Of a stretch of 28,862 bases of DNA, positions 1-7,235 are shown in pieces. The first letter of the stretch is position 1; the number at the start of each line of letters is the position of its first letter. This DNA is from CAZAKZ01 sp964485695 (GTDB taxonomy: Bacteria; Planctomycetota; JAFGQW01). The translations under genes and the position numbers were made by a program. The DNA is taken from positions 1-28,862 of the forward strand of contig CAZAKZ010000066.1 of the NCBI GenBank assembly GCA_964485695.1, read 5' to 3'. The notes beneath the pieces were generated by a model. The model ran no database searches, was not told the DNA's origin, and saw only the letters and a program-made list of their open reading frames with translations.

Positions 1-1
1 G

Positions 2-277
2 ATCGTGCATCAAATCCTATCGAAATCCCTCGCTTTTCGTGACGCTGCTCAGCTCTATCCGGACCCCTACTTCGCGTTCATGGTGAACCACCCCAACACC
101 CTGATCTCGAACTCCCTCGGAACGCTCGATGCATTTGGAAAAGCCGCTGCGCGGCTTCGGGTGCCGGGCGGCCTGCCGCGCGCACTGATTGGGCTTCGAC
201 TCTACCACGCCTTCGTGGTCTCCAGCTCGAAGATCGACTACGCGAGCACGGCGGTGCCGTTGACGGTGATCCAATAG
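2..277 (+). CDS. C-terminal end of a secreted protein (5' truncated by window edge)
   Basis: The frame is open from the first bases of the window and ends at TAG 275-277, so this is probably the last 91 codons of a longer gene. The visible residues include GTLDAFGKAAARLRVPGG, then ALIGLRLYHAFVVSSS and a closing AVPLTVIQ. This alternation of short beta strands, a G-x-LDA-x-G turn and a hydrophobic last strand resembles the C-terminal module that closes other exported proteins in this window (those ending at 4635, 21634 and 23176). Inferred role: an extracytoplasmic domain of a large secreted protein. The function of the whole protein cannot be judged from the tail. A GTG at position 5 could formally start a 90-residue protein, but nothing suggests a start there. 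Confidence 0.6.
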   Translation: MVHQILSKSLAFRDAAQLYPDPYFAFMVNHPNTLISNSLGTLDAFGKAAARLRVPGGLPRALIGLRLYHAFVVSSSKIDYASTAVPLTVIQ

Positions 278-397
278 ACGAACCCTTCCCGGGCGCCACC
301 CTCCTCCCCTGTGGAATTCCCGATGACCCGCGAACCAGGACCACGGATGCAATCCGATGCATCCACGGGAGAGGGCACACGACCATCGCCGGCGTCC

Positions 398-667
398 TCA
401 GTCGACCAGGCCGTAGATCCCGGACCCCAGACTCCGGAGGCGCCCTTGACGAACCAGCTCCTCCCACACCTCGGGCGGGAACTGGTCGGGGGGCCGGATA
501 CCATCAATACCGGATCTCGCACCGCCCGTCATGGACCTGCCGCCGAGCCGGGATTCGTCATCAAGACGAGCCAGTTTGAGGCGTTTGCGAAGCGCTCTCA
601 ACGCGCTTTTCAGTGTGGCCTTATCGAGCGGGGGTGGACGATCACCCGTGGGTTCCTGTAAGGTCAT
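398..667 (-). CDS. Small conserved hypothetical protein, planctomycete-type
   Basis: An 89-residue soluble protein with no signal peptide. The N-terminal half is a basic helix (LKSALRALRKRLKLARLDDE). It is followed by a glycine-rich turn (SRLGGRSMTGG) and a compact C-terminal part with IRPPDQFPPEVWEELVRQGRL. From memory, short proteins with the pattern LDDES-LGG-MTGG-…PPDQFP-EVW-ELV-QGKL recur in planctomycete genomes without an assigned function; this was not verified by a search. Start choice: an AGGA motif lies 7 nt upstream of the ATG at 667-665, whereas the alternative ATG at 673 would sit almost on top of it. The 91-residue form is therefore less likely. It stands alone, with the following gene on the same strand 190 bp upstream. 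A helix-plus-turn DNA or RNA binding role is possible but unproven. Confidence 0.7.
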   Translation of the reverse strand: MTLQEPTGDRPPPLDKATLKSALRALRKRLKLARLDDESRLGGRSMTGGARSGIDGIRPPDQFPPEVWEELVRQGRLRSLGSGIYGLVD

Positions 668-697
668 GTCCATATCCTAATCAGGCGGTTAACAGCC

Positions 698-849
698 TGT
701 GGATAACCTGGCGCGAGGCCAGAATCGAGGATTTTTCGCCCCGGTTCGTCCTCGGCGGATGAGTCGATACAATGGGAAGTATCGATGATTCCGACTTGGG
801 CGGACCTGGACGAAAAAGACCGATTCAGGTCCGCGTGAGATTATTCACA
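698..849. promoter_or_regulatory. Two DnaA-box-like 9-mers in a short intergenic region
   Basis: The bases at 698-706 read TGTGGATAA, the exact complement of the consensus DnaA box TTATCCACA. The bases at 841-849 read TTATTCACA, which fits the relaxed TTWTNCACA consensus on the other strand. Both lie in the 190-bp gap between the small genes at 398-667 and 861-962. Two boxes are few for an origin, no dnaA, dnaN or gyr gene is in view, and there is no marked AT-rich unwinding region. They may be chance or titration sites. Confidence 0.25.
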
Positions 850-860
850 GGCTGGTAAGA

Positions 861-962
861 TCACTTGTCCTTCTTCCTCGCCTTGCGTTCTTTCTTTTCT
901 TTCAGACTCAGCTTGGGTTTGTTGCGTTTGCCCGTTTTACCTTTTCCGGCTCCTTTTGCCAT
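861..962 (-). CDS. 33-residue lysine-rich small protein
   Basis: A short reading frame, easily missed because of its length. It starts MAKGAGKGKTGKRNKPKLS and ends KARKKDK, with about half its residues Lys or Arg. A textbook GGAGGT ribosome-binding site (complement of 972-977) sits 9 nt before the ATG, which is the main reason to believe it is translated. The first half is Gly/Lys/Arg-rich and probably disordered; the second half (LSLKEKKERKARKKDK) could form a basic helix. Such composition suits binding to nucleic acid or ribosomes, but that is inference. The neighbouring gene at 1256-1576 is also a lysine-rich small protein starting MAK, divergently oriented across a 293-bp gap in which I see no other gene. 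No terminator is evident downstream. Confidence 0.65.
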   Translation of the reverse strand: MAKGAGKGKTGKRNKPKLSLKEKKERKARKKDK

Positions 963-1255
963 GATTCTGTTACCTCCCGGTTTCTCAGGATCTACACAGG
1001 CAACCGGTCACGATGGTCATTGCTGAGGACCGCGCCGGGCGATGCCTGAAAGGCCACCCTACAATATTATTGAACAGCTTGCACCGCGAATAGCGCTCGA
1101 TCGGTCGAAAGGGTACAATCCGGCGCTTAACAGCGAATAAATCCCCGTGAATCGATTTGCAGGGGTGACATGCTAAGCCAAATGCGATAAAGTGGACAAA
1201 GTATACCGTTTTAGCGCCCATCTGCCATGTACTACTGTTTCGAAGGACTCCATCC

Positions 1256-1576
1256 ATGGCCAAAAGATTGTCCAACCGAGAGCGAATCGAGCGTCTCGCC
1301 GCCGAGAAGAAGGCCTCGGAAAAGGAGAAGGCCGAAAAGAAAGATAAACCCAAGGCCAAGAAGAAGAAGACACCAGCACGCCGGAAAAAGGTCAGCGCTG
1401 CACCCAAGCGAGAGAAGACCGTCTGGAAGGTCTTCAACTCCAACTACAAGGAAATAGCCTGCTACCCTTACTCCGAGAAACCGAAGGCCGAATCACACGC
1501 GGCCAAGCTCACCAAGAAATCCGGTAACGCGCACTTCGTCAATTCCGCCAAAGTCCCCATGGAAGACGACGAATAG
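1256..1576 (+). CDS. Lysine-rich small protein with a conserved C-terminal domain
   Basis: A 106-residue cytoplasmic protein in two parts. Residues 1-55 are almost all Lys, Glu, Ala and Arg (KKKKTPARRKK), probably a charged coiled or disordered tail. Residues 56-103 form a compact domain: VWKVFNSNYKEIACYPYSEK, then AAKLTKKSG and HFVNSAKVPME. I recall similar short proteins with a VWKVFDSN-like domain in planctomycetes, with no known function; this was not checked by a search. An AAGGA motif lies 8 nt before the ATG. The upstream gap holds the 33-residue basic gene on the opposite strand, so the two small basic proteins may share a divergent promoter region. The basic tail suggests nucleic-acid association; this is inference. 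It is unlikely to be exported because there is no hydrophobic segment. Confidence 0.75.
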   Translation: MAKRLSNRERIERLAAEKKASEKEKAEKKDKPKAKKKKTPARRKKVSAAPKREKTVWKVFNSNYKEIACYPYSEKPKAESHAAKLTKKSGNAHFVNSAKVPMEDDE

Positions 1577-1729
1577 AGCCGTGCCCAGCCACACCCGATG
1601 AGGCGTCACTCCATCGTGAAAGTCCCCCCTCATCTCCTGTGGATTCGGCTTGATCCCCAGGTTGAGCCAGGATACAGCCAGCGGCACGGGATTCGCTGAA
1701 CGGAATATCTCCCGGCATCGGGGAGATCC

Positions 1730-2026
1730 TCAGTCATTCCTGAACATGCGGTCGCTGGGGACCGGCAGGGCAATACCGAGCAGTCCCAGGACATTTACAT
1801 TCTGCTTGCTCGGCAGGGTGGTTGTCACTGTACCTGATCCGAGGGGGACGTTGCAGCCCGCTGTCACCCCCGCGGGTGCCAGAAGAGGAAGGACAGGCAC
1901 CATCGGAAGGGCACAGCCGCTCATCACAGCAAGGAGCATTCCCATGCCGAGGGCTGCAACGGCGGCCCGCGCGACCGGATGCCGGTGTGCTGACCGCGAG
2001 CTGCTTGCGTTTTCCCGATACGTCAT
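1730..2026 (-). CDS. Small lipoprotein, function unknown
   Basis: A 98-residue protein. The N-terminus is charged (MTYRENASSSRSAHRHPVAR) and is followed by a hydrophobic stretch AAVAALGMGMLLAVMSGC, whose Cys fits a lipoprotein processing site (residues -3 to +1 M-S-G-C, a slightly unusual lipobox). The mature part is short, rich in Pro, Leu, Val and Gly, and ends VPSDRMFRND. The start at 2026 was chosen because GGAAGG lies a few bases upstream and because the longer frame (to 2104) would place an odd polar extension ahead of the signal peptide. It is divergent from the formyltransferase gene at 2222. I do not recognise a family. It is probably anchored to a membrane facing the periplasm. Confidence 0.6.
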   Translation of the reverse strand: MTYRENASSSRSAHRHPVARAAVAALGMGMLLAVMSGCALPMVPVLPLLAPAGVTAGCNVPLGSGTVTTTLPSKQNVNVLGLLGIALPVPSDRMFRND

Positions 2027-2141
2027 GTGTTTCCTTCCAATCTTGGTCCAGGCTCGTCTCCATCCGCCCCACTTCGGGGGGGCCGAATCCGGATTGTAGC
2101 TCATCGGTGCAGATATATACAGCCCGAGCCCGCGCCGGCCC

Positions 2142-2171
2142 TTGACTCCGGAGGTGATAAAGGGGTATTAC
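2142..2171 (+). promoter_or_regulatory. Candidate sigma70-type promoter of the formyltransferase gene
   Basis: TTGACT at 2142-2147 is separated by 18 bp from TATTAC at 2166-2171, matching the -35/-10 consensus at five and four positions. This leaves a leader of roughly 45 nt before the ATG at 2222. It is a pattern match only. A weak AGGA motif lies about 12 nt before the ATG. Confidence 0.35.
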
Positions 2172-2221
2172 CTACGCCGCCGGATTCACCCTTCCCGATT
2201 CCAGGTCAGGAACCGACACGA

Positions 2222-3091
2222 ATGAAATCGCCTCTCGGTGTGGTCTTTGTCTTCAACGAGTTCAGCCTACACAACCACATTCTCTCCTCCTACCTGAAAG
2301 CCCGGCCGCGGGATCGGGTGGCACTCGTAAAGATCCCCATGGTGATGAAGGGCAAGAGCCGGGTGGAGAGCGCCGGCAGGATCCTGCCGCAGCTCTCCCG
2401 CCGTTTCATCGCCGGAAAGCTGGCCGAGTTCGGAGGCATCACGGCGCTGACTCTGGTGCCGAAAATCCTTGCTCGCGGCGCCGTGTTCAGGCGGCTCCGG
2501 TGCATCGCCCGGCGCAGCAAGATTCCGTTCATGAAGGCCGACAACGTCATGTCCCCCGAGGCCCTGGACTTCATCCGCGCCCAGGAGCCGGATGTGGTGG
2601 TCACCCTGGTGCACCAGTTCCTGAAGCAGGATCTCATCGAGATCCCCCGCCTGGGCGTGGTGAACATCCACCCGGGCCTGCTGCCGGAATTCAGGGGAAT
2701 CCAGCCCTATTTCTGGGAGCTCAGCGAGGGGTACGGCCGGGCCGGTGCCACCCTGCATCTCATCGAAGACGCGGGCGTGGACACCGGCGGACTCCTGGCC
2801 CGATCGGAGTACGAGACATTGCCGGGCATGTCCGTGCAGCTGAACTACTACCTGACCTGCCGGAGTGCGGGTGCCCTGCTCCCGGATTGCATCGCCACCC
2901 TCGCGGAGGGCACTCTCCGGCCGAGGCCCCAGACCTCCGAGGACGGGCAGTATTTCAGATGGCCCGACAGCGCAGCCTTCGATCGACTCCGGGCCCGCGG
3001 TCACAGTCTGGTCTCCCTGCGGGGCCTGTGGGGAATCATCAGCGGTAAGTGGGACGAATTCGCTGCCGACCGCAGGGAACTGTTTTGCTAA
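2222..3091 (+). CDS. Formyltransferase-family protein (Fmt/ArnA-like fold)
   Basis: A 289-residue soluble protein. The signature of 10-formyltetrahydrofolate-dependent formyltransferases is present: VVNIHPGLLPEFRGIQP at about residues 146-162 carries the catalytic Asn (N148) and His (H150), and DAGVDTGG at 183-190 carries the catalytic Asp (D187). The preceding strand EPDVVVTLVHQFL is the usual core strand of the Rossmann-like domain. It is close in length to methionyl-tRNA formyltransferase, but the LLPEFRG version and the unusual, basic N-terminal 100 residues differ from true Fmt. It lacks an obvious C-terminal OB domain. A sugar-nucleotide or other small-molecule formyltransferase is therefore more likely than tRNA modification. 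No sugar-modification cluster surrounds it. The ATG at 2222 begins the recognisable domain; upstream codons in the same frame look non-coding. Confidence 0.8.
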   Translation: MKSPLGVVFVFNEFSLHNHILSSYLKARPRDRVALVKIPMVMKGKSRVESAGRILPQLSRRFIAGKLAEFGGITALTLVPKILARGAVFRRLRCIARRSKIPFMKADNVMSPEALDFIRAQEPDVVVTLVHQFLKQDLIEIPRLGVVNIHPGLLPEFRGIQPYFWELSEGYGRAGATLHLIEDAGVDTGGLLARSEYETLPGMSVQLNYYLTCRSAGALLPDCIATLAEGTLRPRPQTSEDGQYFRWPDSAAFDRLRARGHSLVSLRGLWGIISGKWDEFAADRRELFC

Positions 3092-3110
3092 ATCCTGGCG
3101 GACGATTTAG
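3088..3110. terminator. Small hairpin spanning two convergent stop codons
   Basis: CTAAATC (3088-3094) and GATTTAG (3104-3110) form a perfect 7-bp stem with a 9-nt loop. The stem contains the stop codon of the formyltransferase gene (3089-3091) and that of the convergent membrane-protein gene (3107-3109). There is no T-tract on either side, so termination strength is doubtful. The symmetry and location suggest a bidirectional 3' end signal. Confidence 0.4.
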
Positions 3111-3766
3111 TCACGGTACGAGCGGCTGCGCCAGTGGTCCGGCAGCGGGGGTTCGGTGACGACCTGGATCACCGCCTCGTAAAAGTTGGTGGCGCCGCGG
3201 ACGTCGGCTTCGGCGCCGAGGGCAAATGGGGGAACGACGCCGCGCGAGGCGGGAAGGCCGAAAAACGGACGCAGGTAGAAGGCGAGCTGTCCGCCGACCA
3301 GGAGTGACAGCAACAGCCAGCCAAGAATGGTGGTGGTCGCCAGACGCCGGGACAGGCTGCAGGTGGCGAACAGCCGTTGCGATTGCCGCACCAGCGCAAT
3401 GGTACCGCTGACGGCGATGAACACCACATTCAAACCCAGGAAAAACGAGTACTCACCGATCTGCTTGTCGTCGGTATGCACGAGGATCTGGGCAATGAAG
3501 AAATTCGCGGGGCTCAACGACGCCAGCAGGATCGCCATGTCGCGAAACAGGTTGACGACCAGCCCCTGGACCTTGAAGAAGGTGAGCTCGGCGGTGATGA
3601 AGCGGTAGAAGATAAAGTAGGCCAGCCCGCAGATCACGGTGGTGCCGAGAACCAGCATCGGGAACTTGATCAGATTGCGCGTGGCATAGATCATGCAGTG
3701 CGCCGACCCCAGGGTAAAACCGTAAACCGCCGACGCGACGGTCAGACTCAAGAGCGCCCTGACCAT
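3107..3766 (-). CDS. Multi-pass membrane protein, second of a coupled pair
   Basis: A 219-residue integral membrane protein of unknown function. Hydrophobic segments lie at about residues 4-20 (LLSLTVASAVYGFTLG), 34-56 (FPMLVLGTTVICGLAYFIFY), 73-95, 110-128 (FFLGLNVVFIAVSGTIAL) and 144-166 (TTILGWLLLSLLVGGQLAFY). A roughly 50-residue hydrophilic tail ends in PDHWRSRSYRD. The ATG (complement of 3764-3766) overlaps the TGA of the upstream gene by one base (TGATG), so translation of the two is probably coupled and the products may form one complex. Codons upstream in this frame look like a shadow of the previous gene, which supports the short start. The pattern GFTLGSAH followed by FPMLVL is reminiscent of planctomycete membrane proteins of unassigned function. 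Confidence 0.75.
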   Translation of the reverse strand: MVRALLSLTVASAVYGFTLGSAHCMIYATRNLIKFPMLVLGTTVICGLAYFIFYRFITAELTFFKVQGLVVNLFRDMAILLASLSPANFFIAQILVHTDDKQIGEYSFFLGLNVVFIAVSGTIALVRQSQRLFATCSLSRRLATTTILGWLLLSLLVGGQLAFYLRPFFGLPASRGVVPPFALGAEADVRGATNFYEAVIQVVTEPPLPDHWRSRSYRD

Positions 3767-4416
3767 CACACCAGACCCAGAACCAGCGCCATCCGGTAGG
3801 TGATGTAGGAATAGAGAAACAGCCAGCACACCATGAGCAGCGGCGATGAGCCGACGCCGCCCGGCAGCCGGAAGAAGCACCTGAACAGCTGGCCGATTCC
3901 CACCACCAGGGAAAAAATCAGCAGGACGAGGTTGATGTGATACGGTGTGACCTGGGCCGCATCCTCCAGCATGGTGGCCTCGAGGAACCAGAGGATTGGA
4001 AAGAAACCAAAGGTGAAGATTGCGGCCACGGCGGTGATGACCAGACCCAGTGCAAGGTTCTGCACCGGGTTGATCCGACAGCCGATGTAGGCGCTGAACA
4101 CCAGCAGAGACGGAAAGCAAATGGCGAACGAGCCGCTGAACAGAAACACGATGTTCCAGAACCGATTCTGCTCCACCACCCACCCGTAAGGGAGCGCGGC
4201 GAGAATGCTGGTGCCCAGCAGGATCGTGAGGAGAAGGCCGAGATGTCGCCCGGCGCCGATGGTGCCGGCGAGTCGGCCGGGCTCCGACATCACGATATTG
4301 AGGATGTGATGAGGCCGCTTGAAGACGGCCCGCAGCTCGTCAGCGTCGTAGGGGGCGACCGTGTCCTCCGCCTCCGGTGTTTTTGGCTGAGGCTTTTCTT
4401 CAGGTTCCATGTCCAC
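3766..4416 (-). CDS. Multi-pass membrane protein, first of a coupled pair
   Basis: A 216-residue protein. The N-terminal 50 residues are hydrophilic and acidic (EEKPQPKTPEAEDTVAPYD), probably cytoplasmic, followed by VFKRPHHILNIVM. Five hydrophobic segments then follow: about residues 58-80, 87-111 (NIVFLFSGSFAICFPSLLVF), 118-146, 160-180 and 190-214. There are no catalytic motifs. The gene sits immediately ahead of the membrane protein at 3107-3766, with TGATG overlap. The two proteins together would make one roughly ten-helix unit, so they could also be read as one ancestral membrane protein split in two. It is separated from the secreted protein gene at 4635-5873 by 218 bp containing that gene's terminator, so the pair probably has its own promoter there. 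Function unknown. Confidence 0.8.
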   Translation of the reverse strand: MDMEPEEKPQPKTPEAEDTVAPYDADELRAVFKRPHHILNIVMSEPGRLAGTIGAGRHLGLLLTILLGTSILAALPYGWVVEQNRFWNIVFLFSGSFAICFPSLLVFSAYIGCRINPVQNLALGLVITAVAAIFTFGFFPILWFLEATMLEDAAQVTPYHINLVLLIFSLVVGIGQLFRCFFRLPGGVGSSPLLMVCWLFLYSYITYRMALVLGLV

Positions 4417-4532
4417 ACTCCGACCCTGGGGTGGTTCAGTTGACTCAGCGACAGGATACGAGGATCTCAGCCCGACCCGGCAAACCCCGCTCTTCCTGCT
4501 CTGGAATGCAACGCCTGCCTGCCGCCGGACCC

Positions 4533-4592
4533 AAAAGAAAACCGGGTCTGGCGGCGAATGACTGGTTCACACGTCATTCATACCAGACCCGG
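4533..4592 (-). terminator. Intrinsic terminator of the secreted propeller-like gene
   Basis: On the minus strand the arms CCGGGTCTGG and CCAGACCCGG (4583-4592 and 4542-4551) form a perfect 10-bp stem. An inner stem GAATGAC/GTCATTC extends it. Directly after it comes TTTTCTTTT (complement of 4533-4541). A GC-rich hairpin followed by a T-tract is a standard rho-independent terminator, about 45 nt past the stop codon of the gene at 4635-5873. Confidence 0.8.
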
Positions 4593-4634
4593 ACACGATC
4601 CACAAGGTTGGGAGTGGAGGGCTACCGGAACCGA

Positions 4635-5873
4635 TCAGAGCGGCAGTACGTAGGGGTCCGAAACGGCAGCGATTCCCGCCGGGGCTCTTGTGTCCAGGAC
4701 CACGACCACGAGGTGGACAGGCAGACCCAGCGGCGGCAGTGCGCTCACGTCGAGGGCGCCCTGGGCTTCACCGGCCTTGTCCAGAACGGCCGGTCCCTGG
4801 CTGAAGACGCCGGGCAGCAGGTTGTTCACCGTCATGAAGGTCAACACGTCAGGATTGAGCAGGATGCTGCGGCCGTCCGGAAGCGGCACGCCGGGACGAA
4901 CGCCAGACAGGCTCAGCGCCGCGACGTATGCCATGCCCGGGTACGCCGGGAAGCTGTAGCGCAGCGTGAACTGGCCGGGCGCCGTGCGGACCGACTGGAT
5001 ATTCCGGGCCTGCCAGATGTCAATGTCGCGCGGCGAGACCGAGCTGCCGCTCACGGCCACGCTGGTCATGGCGAAGGTCTTCAAGTCGGTGTAGTAGAGG
5101 TTCTTGAGGTAGGCGTGGACGATCCGGGGCGCCGCCGCGCTGGCGCGGTCGCTAACCAGTGCGTTGAATGCGAAACGGTCGTTGCTGGTCGCGACAACGG
5201 TGGTGGCGCCGTTCTTTTGCGCCTGGACCAGGTAGCCCTGGGCGGTGTCGTTGACGCCCACGTAGAAGTCGCCGGTGCGGATGTCCTGGGTCAGCTCGTA
5301 CCGGGGGCCGCCGAGGGTGGAGATGTTAGCCACGAGGGTGGTGTAGACGCCGTCCGGCGCCACGGAGATGATGGGGTGGGGTCCTGAAGCGCCGCCATAG
5401 ACCTGCAGCACGAAGTTCCCGGTATCAATATCCCGGATTAGGCCACCAGTAAATGAGAAGTTGCCGGAAGTCTGCGTCATCGAGGCGATGGTCGTCAGGG
5501 TATTATTCTGGATCCGGAAGATGCTATAGTTCGATGAGCCGAGGCCGATTCCGGTCATGATGACATCGCCGTTGTGATCGATGGTCACGTTGGCGGAACC
5601 ACCCAGGCCGGCCGGGAACACGGTCGTGACCTTGTTGGTGACCGGGTCCACGCGATAGAGGTCCGTTTCTGCGTAGATCACGTTGGTATTGTCGATGTCC
5701 GTGGTGACGCCGTGGGCGCTGCCTGGATTGTTGTATATGGTGTTGAACGTGCCGTTCCCCTGAAGGATCTGGATACTCGATCCGCTCAGGAGAAAGTTCT
5801 CGGGGTGGTTCTGGGCGCCGGCCGTGCCTGCAACGAGGGCGAGGACAGCTACCAGGGTGAACTTCGAATGCAT
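4635..5873 (-). CDS. Secreted propeller-like protein with C-terminal beta module
   Basis: A 412-residue exported protein. Residues 1-20 (MHSKFTLVAVLALVAGTAGA) form a clear signal peptide with AGA-Q cleavage. Residues 21-290 contain repeated short strands of the kind LYRVDPVTNKVTTVFP, VTIDHNGDVIMTG and YSIFRIQNNTLTTIAS, the texture of NHL- or lyase-like beta-propellers that read out values over sites. There are no obvious catalytic residues. The last 100 residues (LSGVRPGVPLPDGRSILLNP … AVSDPYVLPL) form the beta-rich tail domain seen on other secreted proteins here. AAGGAG lies about 9 nt before the ATG. The gene is followed by a strong terminator and is monocistronic. Likely extracellular or surface-exposed, ligand unknown. 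Confidence 0.85.
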   Translation of the reverse strand: MHSKFTLVAVLALVAGTAGAQNHPENFLLSGSSIQILQGNGTFNTIYNNPGSAHGVTTDIDNTNVIYAETDLYRVDPVTNKVTTVFPAGLGGSANVTIDHNGDVIMTGIGLGSSNYSIFRIQNNTLTTIASMTQTSGNFSFTGGLIRDIDTGNFVLQVYGGASGPHPIISVAPDGVYTTLVANISTLGGPRYELTQDIRTGDFYVGVNDTAQGYLVQAQKNGATTVVATSNDRFAFNALVSDRASAAAPRIVHAYLKNLYYTDLKTFAMTSVAVSGSSVSPRDIDIWQARNIQSVRTAPGQFTLRYSFPAYPGMAYVAALSLSGVRPGVPLPDGRSILLNPDVLTFMTVNNLLPGVFSQGPAVLDKAGEAQGALDVSALPPLGLPVHLVVVVLDTRAPAGIAAVSDPYVLPL

Positions 5874-6369
5874 GACAAGGATCTCCTTCGTCGTCTTCTT
5901 CTTGTTCCTTGGAAAATAGCGAAATCTTCAGATACCGGGGGCGGGGTCTTGCCCGCCGTTTTCAGGTGAACGAATACAAGGCTGAGAAGTGTAATTGAAG
6001 ATCTCGAATACTATGGAATTTGATGTTTTTTTGGGGTCGGTATGTTTTCGTCCGCAACCAGCATCCGTTTTTGTCCTACAGAAACATGGCTTGATCCATT
6101 CTCCGAGGACATTATAAATTATTTGAAAGTTGTATGTTATGCCTCGACCCTGGCCTGATGCGGCGTTTGAACGTCGGTGGACCGGATCATGATCTCAATC
6201 CACTTTCTTTTCACCTCGCCCATGCTGGTGGCTCTTCTATACAGTATCAGATCCGGCTCCCGGAACGGTGCGCAGCTGACTGCGTGAGAAGTGTGCAGTG
6301 CCGCGGCAGGGGACGCCGATTGCCACAGGCGCGGAAAAGCGCGATCCAAACGACACGAGGAGTAGTTTC
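5874..6369. other. 496-bp divergent intergenic region, AT-rich centre
   Basis: This gap separates the divergent genes at 4635-5873 and 6370-7047. The central part (about 5980-6140) is noticeably richer in A and T than its surroundings, as expected of promoter DNA, and contains runs such as GATGTTTTTTTGGGG. Apart from the promoter candidate at 6091-6118, I see no gene, RNA structure or repeat in it. Short frames within it show no coding character. Confidence 0.5.
6091..6118 (+). promoter_or_regulatory. Candidate promoter of the DUF2202 gene
   Basis: TTGATC (6091-6096) and TATAAA (6113-6118) are spaced by 16 bp within the AT-rich centre of the divergent region. This would give a leader of about 245 nt before the ATG at 6370. 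It is a consensus match only. Confidence 0.35.
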
Positions 6370-7047
6370 ATGAAACGAAGTGTTGCATTCCTGTCCATCG
6401 CCCTGGTAACCGTAATCCTTCTCTCCGGCTTTGCGCCGGCGCAGGGACACGGGAAGCAAAAGCTGATCTCCTATTTCAACAGTCTGCCCAAGCAGACCCT
6501 GGACAAGGCGGAAATCGCCAGCCTGCGACAGATGCTGCAGGAGGAGAAGCTGGCCCGGGACGTTTACCTGGCCATGGACTACTTCTGGAATCTCCCCATC
6601 TTCGGGAACATCGCCAAATCCGAAGCGGAACACATGAAGTTCTTGCGCCTGCTCTACACCCGCTACAACCTGAAGGACCCGATCCCGAGCGACCAGGTCG
6701 GCGTGTTCGCAGATCCGCTCTACACCTACCTGTTTCAGATCCTGGTGATCATTGGAAGCCAGTCCCTCCAGAACGCGCTCTGGGTCGGCACCGCCATCGA
6801 GGACCTCGACATCGACGACCTGCTCAAGCTGGCTCCCCAGACGGACAACAAGGACATCCGGATGATCTACTACAACCTGTGCAAGGGATCCCGGAACCAC
6901 CTGCGCGCCTACTACCCGAACCTGGTGAAATGGAACGGATCCTACCAGGCCCTGTTCATCACTCAGAAGCTGTTCGACCAGATCGTGAACTCCAAGCACG
7001 AGGCTGGGGGCGTGGTCTTCGACGAGAACAACAAACCGTTGCCGTAG
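6370..7047 (+). CDS. Exported DUF2202 (ferritin-like) protein
   Basis: A 225-residue protein with a signal peptide (residues 1-25, MKRSVAFLSIALVTVILL then APAQG). The mature part matches the DUF2202 family of ferritin-like four-helix proteins. EEKLARDVYLAM at about 58-69 and NIAKSEAEHMKFL at 80-92 carry the Glu and Glu-x-x-His pattern expected to bind a metal. Then follow VGVFADPLYTYLF, SLQNALWVGTAIEDLDIDDL and GSRNHLRAYY, all in the family order. Domain and length are complete. GAGGAG lies about 8 nt before the ATG at 6370, and the signal peptide starts there. Family members are often exported and may bind iron or another metal, but no reaction is established. The gene at 7236 lies 188 bp downstream and could be co-transcribed, although a hairpin intervenes. 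Confidence 0.88.
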   Translation: MKRSVAFLSIALVTVILLSGFAPAQGHGKQKLISYFNSLPKQTLDKAEIASLRQMLQEEKLARDVYLAMDYFWNLPIFGNIAKSEAEHMKFLRLLYTRYNLKDPIPSDQVGVFADPLYTYLFQILVIIGSQSLQNALWVGTAIEDLDIDDLLKLAPQTDNKDIRMIYYNLCKGSRNHLRAYYPNLVKWNGSYQALFITQKLFDQIVNSKHEAGGVVFDENNKPLP

Positions 7048-7124
7048 AATGAAGGGCTCGGGGGCCGCGACCTCCGACTCATTGCTTGACATCGGTGAAG
7101 AAGAGGGCGACATTCTCCTCCCGA

Positions 7125-7162
7125 TCCACCCTGCCCGGCCAGTAGTGGCAGGGAAGGGTGGA
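7125..7162. terminator. Hairpin between DUF2202 and methyltransferase genes
   Basis: TCCACCCT (7125-7132) pairs with AGGGTGGA (7155-7162), with an adjoining GCC/GGC pairing and a small bulge. It lies about 80 nt past the DUF2202 stop codon. No T-tract follows, so it may be an attenuator, an RNA-stabilising 3' structure or a weak terminator. Confidence 0.3.
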
Positions 7163-7235
7163 TATCCTGCAGGCCCAGAGACCGGGCCCGGCTATGACTC
7201 CCGGAACGGCTCTGAGATGAAAGAGGAGGAAACCG

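Noticed and set aside
985..1443. 152-codon minus-strand frame over the lysine-rich gene
   Set aside because: Phe/Ser-rich product is the complement of lysine codons (AAG/AAA giving CTT/TTT), a shadow of the real gene at 1256-1576.
3767..4183. N-terminal extension of the 3107 membrane protein
   Set aside because: The extension is a frame-shifted reading of the upstream membrane gene (His/Arg/Gly-rich, no helices). The ATG at 3766 overlapping the upstream stop is the natural start.
6134..6373. 79-codon frame before the DUF2202 gene
   Set aside because: No ribosome-binding site or recognisable composition; it lies in a promoter-like region and overlaps the DUF2202 start.
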